Origin: Luteimonas deserti
Lineage (GTDB): Bacteria; Pseudomonadota; Gammaproteobacteria; Xanthomonadales; Xanthomonadaceae
NCBI RefSeq assembly: GCF_013425765.1
Contig: NZ_JACCJZ010000020.1
Span: forward strand, 496,001-560,000
Reading direction: 5' to 3'
DNA: 64,000 bases
This document shows positions 59,292-64,000 of the stretch, in pieces. The translations under genes were made by a program, and so were the position numbers. How positions within the stretch are numbered: the first letter of the stretch is position 1; every line of letters starts with the position of its first letter. The notes under the pieces are model-generated. The model saw only the letters and a list, made by a program, of their open reading frames with translations. It was not told where the DNA came from and did no database searches.

Positions 59292-59671
59292 GAACGGGTC
59301 TCCGGTACGACACGGGGTGCGTGCGTACTCTTGGTATAGGTGGCGGCCTGCAGTTCCACGACCTCGACGCACAGCTGGCAGTGCAGGTCGAGTGACGGCA
59401 GGCAGGGCGCGAGCGCGTCGTGCACGAGCCGACCCAGCGCGGCGCGCAGCGTCTCGCTGCGGCCAGGCAGGATCTTCAGCGTGGCATGGACGAACGCCTG
59501 GCCGGCGTCCGCGTCGCCGACGCGGTAACGGTCGAGCACGAGCGCGCGACTCTTGATCGCGATCGCCTCGAACTGGCCGCTGTCGACCAGCGCGCGGTTG
59601 GCGACGGCCAGTGCAGCATCGGGATCGAACCCGGTGAGGTTCGCGGTGTGGTGCAGGATCAGATGGGGCAT
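59288..59671 (-). CDS. 5-carboxymethyl-2-hydroxymuconate isomerase-like tautomerase
   Basis: A 127-residue protein of the CHMI branch of the tautomerase superfamily. It begins Met-Pro, so the mature N-terminus is the catalytic Pro1, followed by HLILHHTANL. RVGDADAGQAFVHATLKILPGR and LCVEVVEL are the further family blocks. In homoprotocatechuate degradation this enzyme isomerises CHM, but here it lies between ACMSD and kynU genes. A tautomerisation of 2-hydroxymuconate/4-oxalocrotonate downstream of aminomuconate is a plausible inferred role. It overlaps kynU by four bases. Confidence 0.85.
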   Translation of the reverse strand: MPHLILHHTANLTGFDPDAALAVANRALVDSGQFEAIAIKSRALVLDRYRVGDADAGQAFVHATLKILPGRSETLRAALGRLVHDALAPCLPSLDLHCQLCVEVVELQAATYTKSTHAPRVVPETRS

Positions 59672-59681
59672 CGATGTGTCG

Positions 59682-60701
59682 TCAGCTGAACCGGCCGGCG
59701 GGCAGGCCGAGCCATTCGAGCGCGGTGCCGTGGAAGAGGCGGGCCCGCTCGGGCGCGGCCAGCGCGATCTCCTCGATACCCGCGCCCGGCACCTGTTCGC
59801 CCAGCGGGAACGGATAATCGGTGCCCAGCATCACCCGGTCCGGGCCGCAGGTGTCGAGCAGATACCGCAGCGCCCGGGAATCGGCGACCCACGAATCGAA
59901 GTACAACTGCTTGAGATAGCCGCGCGGGTTGTGCGGATTGTCGGTCGCCACGAGGTCGGGTCGCATGTTGAAGCCGTGCTCGATGCGGCCGATCGTGTAC
60001 GGAAAGCTGCCACCGCCGTGCGCCATGCAGATCTTGAGTTTCGCCAGCCGCTCCAGCACGCCACCGAAGATCAGGCAACAGGCCGCGCGCGACTGCTCGG
60101 CCGGCATGCCCACCAGCCACGGCAGCCAGTACTTGGGCATCGACTCGCTGCCCATCATGTCCCAGGGGTGCACCAGAATCGCTGCACCGAGATCCGCCGC
60201 CGCCTCGAAGAACGGGAACAGGTCCGGTGCGTCGAGATTCCAGTCGCCGATGTGGCTGCCGATCTGCACGCCCTGCAGGCCCAGCTGATCCACGCAGCGC
60301 TCCAGCTCCTGGATCGCGAGCCGCGGCGACTGCATCGGCACTGTGCCGATGCCGGCGTAGTGGCGCGGATGCGCGGCGACGGTCGCCGCCATGTGGTCGT
60401 TGAGCGACTGGTGCAGTTCCAGCGCGTGCGCAGGTTTCGCCCAGTAACTGAACATCACCGGCACCGTGCTGATGACCTGCACCTGCACGCCGAAGCGCGC
60501 GTAGTCCTCGATGCGCTCGCGCGCATCCCAGGTCTTGGACCAGATCTCGCGGAAGAAGCGGCCATCCTTGTAGATGCGGTGGCGGCCGTCGGCGGTGTGA
60601 TGGATCACCGGGAAGCGCGCGTCGCCGTACTTGCCCGCCAGGTCCGGCCAGTCGCGCGGCAGGTAGTGGGCGTGGATGTCGATCTTCAGCATGGCGGTCA
60701 T
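59682..60701 (-). CDS. Amidohydrolase, ACMSD-type decarboxylase
   Basis: A 339-residue zinc enzyme of the amidohydrolase-2 family, matching 2-amino-3-carboxymuconate-6-semialdehyde decarboxylase. The metal-binding HxH is in IDIHAHYLP. WDARERIEDYARFGVQVQVIST follows, then the metal His in ILVHPWDMMGSE, MAHGGGSFPY, and the metal Asp in MLGTDYPFPLGE. The ATG at 60701 or the one at 60692 could be used; both give the same domain. The product of 3-hydroxyanthranilate dioxygenase, encoded nearby, is its substrate. It releases CO2. Confidence 0.92.
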   Translation of the reverse strand: MTAMLKIDIHAHYLPRDWPDLAGKYGDARFPVIHHTADGRHRIYKDGRFFREIWSKTWDARERIEDYARFGVQVQVISTVPVMFSYWAKPAHALELHQSLNDHMAATVAAHPRHYAGIGTVPMQSPRLAIQELERCVDQLGLQGVQIGSHIGDWNLDAPDLFPFFEAAADLGAAILVHPWDMMGSESMPKYWLPWLVGMPAEQSRAACCLIFGGVLERLAKLKICMAHGGGSFPYTIGRIEHGFNMRPDLVATDNPHNPRGYLKQLYFDSWVADSRALRYLLDTCGPDRVMLGTDYPFPLGEQVPGAGIEEIALAAPERARLFHGTALEWLGLPAGRFS

Positions 60702-61251
60702 CGTAGACGACCGGCCGGCGACGATCACGTCGCGGGCGCACGGCGGGTTCGGGGCGCGCCTGGGGCGGCGCGCGGCGTTTGCGACGCGACCGCTCGGTCG
60801 CCGGGGGCAGGCCGCACCGGTCGACGCCGCCATCTCGCCGATGCGGGCCGTGCCCTGGAGAGCGAGGGCACGCCCATCCACGCGCGCTCGGCATCCTCGA
60901 CCGCGTCATGGGATACCGCATGCAGGAATACGCCTGCGTCGCTGCCCCGGTACTGCGTGCCGTGGCACTGCGGTTGCAGCCGCGCGGCCACGATGCGATT
61001 CCGGCACGCTGCAACCGGCCGGCGGACACGCGGCGCGCCGGGCGCCAGCGTGGGACGCGTCTGCGCGATGCGGATGTGCCCGAGTCCCCGGCCGTGCCGG
61101 AAGACCATCCCGCATGCGCGTGGTTGACGGCGGTGAGCAAGCCGTCTGTGCGCATAGCGCCGACACGCGGGCGCGACGCTCGACCTCTTTGCGGGACACC
61201 GTCGCCCAGTCAATGTTCGCCCCGTCCGCACGTGCCGCCTGGTCCTGGCGA
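60702..61251. other. Intergenic region upstream of the ACMSD gene
   Basis: About 550 bases without a supportable gene. Candidate frames on both strands are Arg/Ala/Pro-rich and lack ribosome sites. It interrupts an otherwise tight minus-strand operon, so a promoter for ACMSD-CHMI-kynU-kmo may lie here. I find no clear -35/-10 pair or operator. Confidence 0.45.
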
Positions 61252-61347
61252 TCAGGCGGCATGCTCGGCGTGGTCGCCGATCTGCGCATGCGCCGACGTG
61301 CGCATCGCCAGCAGGGCAGCCCAAAGAGTCGGAACGACACGACGCAT
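61252..61347 (-). CDS. Possible 31-residue secreted peptide
   Basis: Read on the minus strand, this ORF begins with ATG after GGGAGGGG at a suitable spacing, 29 bases past the dioxygenase stop. It encodes a signal-peptide-like leader (MRRVVPTLWAALLAM through TSAHAQ) and only about nine further residues with two His (IGDHAEHAA). It may be a small exported peptide, the stump of a longer decayed gene, or chance. No family is recognised. Confidence 0.35.
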   Translation of the reverse strand: MRRVVPTLWAALLAMRTSAHAQIGDHAEHAA

Positions 61348-61376
61348 GTGGCGGCCCCTCCCGCAGGAACGTCGCT

Positions 61377-61925
61377 TCACCCGTGCTCGACGGGCGTCCC
61401 GGACTCGGGGCCGTAGCGATCCGGACGCGGATTGAGATGGCCGCAGGCCTGGCAGGTCCGCAGATCCGTCGCACCGTAGAAGCGGTCGAAGACCGGCGGA
61501 AAATCCTGTTCGATGTCGCCGAGTTCGAAATACTGTTCGAACAGCTTGTGGTTGCAGCGCTCGCAGAACCACAGCAGACCGTCCTTCTCGTGCGGCAGGC
61601 GTTTGCGCTCGATCACCAGCCCGATCGAACCGGCGCCGCGTTGCGGCGAATGCGGCACTTTCGGTGGCAGCAGGAAGGTCTCGCCGGCGCGGATCGGGAT
61701 GTCGCGCGCGCGGCCGTCCTCCTGGATGCGCAGCACCATCTCGCCCTCCAGCTGGAAGAACCACTCCGGACCTTCGTCGTAGTGGTAGTCGGTGCGCGCG
61801 TTCGGCCCGCCGACGATCATCACGATGAAGTCGCCGTCGTAGACGCACTTGTTGCCGACCGGCGGCTTGAGCAGGTGGCGGTGTTCCTCGATCCACGCGG
61901 TGAGGTTGAGCGGAGCAGGCAGCAT
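61377..61925 (-). CDS. nbaC: 3-hydroxyanthranilate 3,4-dioxygenase
   Basis: A cupin iron dioxygenase of 182 residues that opens the ring of 3-hydroxyanthranilate. Iron ligands are in [17 protein letters not shown] (His and Glu) and PKVPHSPQR (His). The C-terminal rubredoxin-like site typical of the bacterial enzyme is visible as CERC and CQAC. I chose the ATG at 61925, which gives the standard N-terminus [17 protein letters not shown]. The SbtA-like gene ends 14 bases upstream, so both are probably in one transcript. Confidence 0.95.
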   Translation of the reverse strand: MLPAPLNLTAWIEEHRHLLKPPVGNKCVYDGDFIVMIVGGPNARTDYHYDEGPEWFFQLEGEMVLRIQEDGRARDIPIRAGETFLLPPKVPHSPQRGAGSIGLVIERKRLPHEKDGLLWFCERCNHKLFEQYFELGDIEQDFPPVFDRFYGATDLRTCQACGHLNPRPDRYGPESGTPVEHG

Positions 61926-61939
61926 GGAGACCTCCTGGG

Positions 61940-62911
61940 TCAAGCGGCGAGCCGGCCCGCCAGGGCCGCGTACAGGGGGATGCCGACGGCGAGGTTGAAC
62001 GGGAACGTGATGCCCAGCGCGGCGGTGATGCAACGGCCGACGTCGGCCTCCGGCAGTCCGGCGCGCACGGCGGCGGGCGCCGCGATGTAGGACGCACTCG
62101 AGAGCATGGTCGCGAACACCACGACGCCGCCCAGCGACAGGCCCATGGCGTGCCCGATCGCAACGCCGGCGACACCGTGCAGCAGCGGCACCGCCAGGCA
62201 GTACCCCAGCAGACGGAGCCAGCCGCGGCGCAGTTCCGAGAGGCGTTGCGCGGCGATCATGCCCATGTCGAGCATGAACAGCATCAGCACGCCCTGGAAC
62301 AGCGCGAAATACATCGCGTCGACCGACTTGATGCCGCCCGGACCGGTGATCGCCCCGATCGCCAGGCCGCCGAGCAGCAGCACCGCGGTCTTGCCGGTGA
62401 ACACCTCGCGCAGCGCGTGGTGCGAGCCGCCGGCATGGGCGCCGCCCGTGCCGCGCGATCCGCGCTGCCCCAGCGCCAGGCCGATCAGCAGTGCCGGTAC
62501 CTCGAGTGCGACCAGCAGGGCCACCAGCACGCCTTCGGCCGGATTGCCCGTGCGTTCGACGAACTGGCTGGCCGCGATGAAGGTCACCGCCGACACCGAG
62601 CCGTAATGCGCGGCCATGGCGGCCGCTTCGCGCCGGATGTCGCCCAGCATCCAGCGGGCCAGCGCATAGGCGCTCATCGCCGTCGCCGCGCCGGCGGCAA
62701 GGGTGACTCCGAGCATCATCGCCAGCTGCGCCGGATCCTGTCCACGCAGTGCGACGCCGCCCTTCAGGCCGATGGCGAGCAGCAGGAAGATCGACAGGTA
62801 GGTCTGGATCTGCGGCGGGATGGCCAGGTCGCTGCGGATCGCACGCGCGATGATCCCCAATGCGAATGCAAGCACGACAGGGGAGGCGATGTTGGCGGTG
62901 AGCAGTTCCAT
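61940..62911 (-). CDS. SbtA-like sodium-dependent bicarbonate transporter
   Basis: A 323-residue integral-membrane protein with about ten helices in two related halves. [55 protein letters not shown] and the mirrored [25 protein letters not shown] match the DUF897/SbtA family of bicarbonate permeases. It lies between RidA and 3-hydroxyanthranilate dioxygenase genes with only a few bases on either side. Bicarbonate as substrate is inferred from the family and from the carbonic anhydrase gene two places upstream. Confidence 0.85.
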   Translation of the reverse strand: MELLTANIASPVVLAFALGIIARAIRSDLAIPPQIQTYLSIFLLLAIGLKGGVALRGQDPAQLAMMLGVTLAAGAATAMSAYALARWMLGDIRREAAAMAAHYGSVSAVTFIAASQFVERTGNPAEGVLVALLVALEVPALLIGLALGQRGSRGTGGAHAGGSHHALREVFTGKTAVLLLGGLAIGAITGPGGIKSVDAMYFALFQGVLMLFMLDMGMIAAQRLSELRRGWLRLLGYCLAVPLLHGVAGVAIGHAMGLSLGGVVVFATMLSSASYIAAPAAVRAGLPEADVGRCITAALGITFPFNLAVGIPLYAALAGRLAA

Positions 62912-62915
62912 GGCT

Positions 62916-63353
62916 TCAGCGCCCCTCCTTCGGGTGCAGGGTGGCCACGCATTTGAGCTCGATCGCGATCGGCGTCGGCAGCGCGTCGATGCCGAGGGTG
63001 GTGCGGCAGGGGGCGGTTTCGACGTCCGGGAAGTACTCGGCCCAGACGCGGTTGTAGGCGGCGAAATCGCCGGCCATGTCGGTCAGATACACGGTCACGT
63101 CGATCAGGTCCTCCCAGCAGGCAGCGCTGGCCTCGAGCACGGCGCGGACGTTGGCGAAGACCGCGTGGGTCTGCGCGACGATGTCGTGCCCCACCAGCCG
63201 GCCTGCGGCATCCAGCGTATTGCCGGGGACGCGGTCACTCGCGGGGTCGCGCGGGCCGATGCCCGACAGGAACAGCAGGCCGCCCGCGCGGCGTGCATGC
63301 GGGTAGCGGCCCACCGGCGCCGGGGCGGCGTCGGCGCGGATGGCGTCACCCAT
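62916..63353 (-). CDS. RidA-family deaminase, probable 2-aminomuconate deaminase
   Basis: A 145-residue YjgF/RidA-fold protein. GGLLFLSGIGPRDPASDR, QTHAVFANVRAVLEASAACWEDLIDVTVYLTDM and the C-terminal TLGIDALPTPIAIELKCVA are diagnostic; the Arg that binds carboxylate in many RidA proteins is in PCRTTLGI. In the nitrobenzoate and kynurenine pathways, 2-aminomuconate deaminase (AmnD/NbaF) belongs to this family, and the surrounding genes make that assignment likely over general enamine clearance. I take the ATG at 63353, which overlaps the carbonic anhydrase 3' end by eight bases. Confidence 0.82.
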   Translation of the reverse strand: MGDAIRADAAPAPVGRYPHARRAGGLLFLSGIGPRDPASDRVPGNTLDAAGRLVGHDIVAQTHAVFANVRAVLEASAACWEDLIDVTVYLTDMAGDFAAYNRVWAEYFPDVETAPCRTTLGIDALPTPIAIELKCVATLHPKEGR

Positions 63354-64000
63354 CGCGACGGCCCTGCATGGCGACGCGCGCGACGTCGGCCACCGCCGCC
63401 TCGTAGGCCGGACCGATGCCCTCGTGCGCGCCGACCTGCATGCCCAGCTCGCGCACCCGGCCGTCGCCGACCGCATAGACCCAGCCGTGCACGGTGAGCG
63501 ACTGTCCACGCGCCCAGGCGTCGCGGACCACGGTGGTCTGGCAAACGTTGAGCGCCTGCTCGATGGCATTGAGTTCGCACAGGCGGGCATGACGCAGGCC
63601 GGGGTCGTCCACCGCGGCCAGCAGCCCCGCATGCTTGTGGGCGATGTCGGACACGTGGCGCAGCCAGTTGTCGACCAGGCCGACCCGGGCGCCGGTCATC
63701 GCGGCATGGACGCCACCGCAGCCGTAATGGCCGACCAGCAGGATGTGTTCCACCTGCAGCACATCGACCGCGAACTGGATCACCGAGAGCGCGTTGAGAT
63801 CGCCGTGCGAGAGCACGTTGGCGATATTGCGGTGTACGAAGACCTCGCCCGGATCGAGTCCGAGGATCTGGTTCGCCGGCACCCGCGAGTCGGAACACCC
63901 GATCCACAGGTATTTCGGTGCCTGCTGGTTCTCCAGCCGGTGGAAGAAATCCGGGTCGTCGCGCACCACGCGTTCGGCCCAGTCACGGTTGCTGCTCAGG
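63346..64000 (-). CDS. can: Beta-class carbonic anhydrase (partial, N-terminus outside window)
   Basis: Hydrates CO2 to bicarbonate. The visible 218 codons read into the window edge with LSSNRDWAERVVRDDPDFF, close to the start of E. coli Can, so only about ten residues are missing. Zinc ligands and the Asp-Arg dyad are in WIGCSDSRVPAN and LLVGHYGCGGVHAAM. LCELNAIEQALNVCQTTVVRDAW and SLTVHGWVYAVGDG complete the fold. It heads the group with RidA, SbtA-like and kynurenine genes and overlaps the RidA start. Confidence 0.93.
   Translation of the reverse strand, partial: LSSNRDWAERVVRDDPDFFHRLENQQAPKYLWIGCSDSRVPANQILGLDPGEVFVHRNIANVLSHGDLNALSVIQFAVDVLQVEHILLVGHYGCGGVHAAMTGARVGLVDNWLRHVSDIAHKHAGLLAAVDDPGLRHARLCELNAIEQALNVCQTTVVRDAWARGQSLTVHGWVYAVGDGRVRELGMQVGAHEGIGPAYEAAVADVARVAMQGRRDG

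Noticed and set aside
58027-59313. Apparent N-terminal extension of kmo to an 887-residue protein
   Set aside because: The extension overlaps kynU in another frame; the GTG at 58026 gives the normal Kmo N-terminus.
60702-61376. Several 100-250 codon ORFs in the gap between ACMSD and dioxygenase genes
   Set aside because: All are Arg/Pro/Ala-rich without ribosome sites or motifs; only the 31-codon ORF at its edge has a plausible start.

Overview
This is a 64 kb stretch of high-GC (clearly above 60 percent by eye), densely coding, chromosomal gammaproteobacterial DNA. It most likely comes from the Lysobacteraceae/Xanthomonadaceae (Lysobacter, Luteimonas or a relative). The best evidence is the arginine cluster. 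It encodes N-acetylornithine carbamoyltransferase and acetylcitrulline deacetylase in place of ordinary ArgF/ArgE, plus a fused acetylglutamate kinase/synthase, an arrangement known from Xanthomonas. GTAG-type REP palindromes and a YerC/TrpR-like regulator ahead of the his operon agree with this. I see no insertion sequence, prophage, rRNA operon or CRISPR array. One tRNA gene (Pro, CGG) is present.

Layout. 1-5.6 kb: fatty acid synthesis, fabH - kinase-like gene - fabD - fabG - acpP - fabF, ending at a terminator. 5.8-8.1 kb: cysS (minus strand) and an exported protein. 8.1-18.8 kb: arginine and proline synthesis (argF', argG, SnoaL-like gene, argE', argB, argC, argH, YciI-like gene, proB, proA). 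19.0-21.4 kb: processive glycosyltransferase and a coupled outer-membrane beta-barrel candidate. 21.5-30.5 kb: MFS exporter, tRNA-Pro, cydDC, hisS, a lipoprotein, a large histidine-ammonia-lyase-type enzyme and a small membrane protein. 30.6-38.9 kb: TPR protein, then the complete his operon (regulator, hisG-D-C-B-H-A-F-I). 39.0-44.1 kb: a co-directional, tightly packed block of M20 peptidase, GNAT acetyltransferase, a borosin-type peptide backbone alpha-N-methyltransferase, a 78-residue peptide gene, and a TPR-TM-GGDEF diguanylate cyclase. 44.1-56.5 kb: aldehyde dehydrogenase and acetolactate-synthase-like pair, xseA, copper chaperone, RegB/RegA-like two-component system, ispG, PAP2 phosphatase, DUF2939, DUF2461 and sbcB. 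56.6-64 kb: a minus-strand kynurenine (tryptophan catabolism) operon (kmo, kynU, CHMI-like tautomerase, ACMSD-type decarboxylase, 3-hydroxyanthranilate dioxygenase, RidA-type deaminase) preceded by an SbtA-like bicarbonate transporter and a beta-carbonic anhydrase cut by the window end.

The main discovery candidate is at 41148-42208: a methyltransferase with the fungal omphalotin (OphMA) borosin signature, encoded as a stand-alone enzyme, followed 44 nt later by a well-translated, lower-GC small peptide gene with a hydrophobic segment and a very acidic tail. This looks like a split borosin RiPP locus whose precursor type I do not recognise. The next gene, a diguanylate cyclase, overlaps the peptide gene, and a secreted peptidase and an acetyltransferase lie immediately upstream. 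Second-tier observations are a near-perfect 24-bp dyad in front of the his-operon regulator, a probable pseudokinase embedded in the fab operon, an oversized HAL-family enzyme outside any hut cluster, and carbonic anhydrase plus bicarbonate transporter genes fused to the front of a decarboxylating kynurenine pathway. All family assignments rest on motifs read by eye and on remembered family features; no database search was run.
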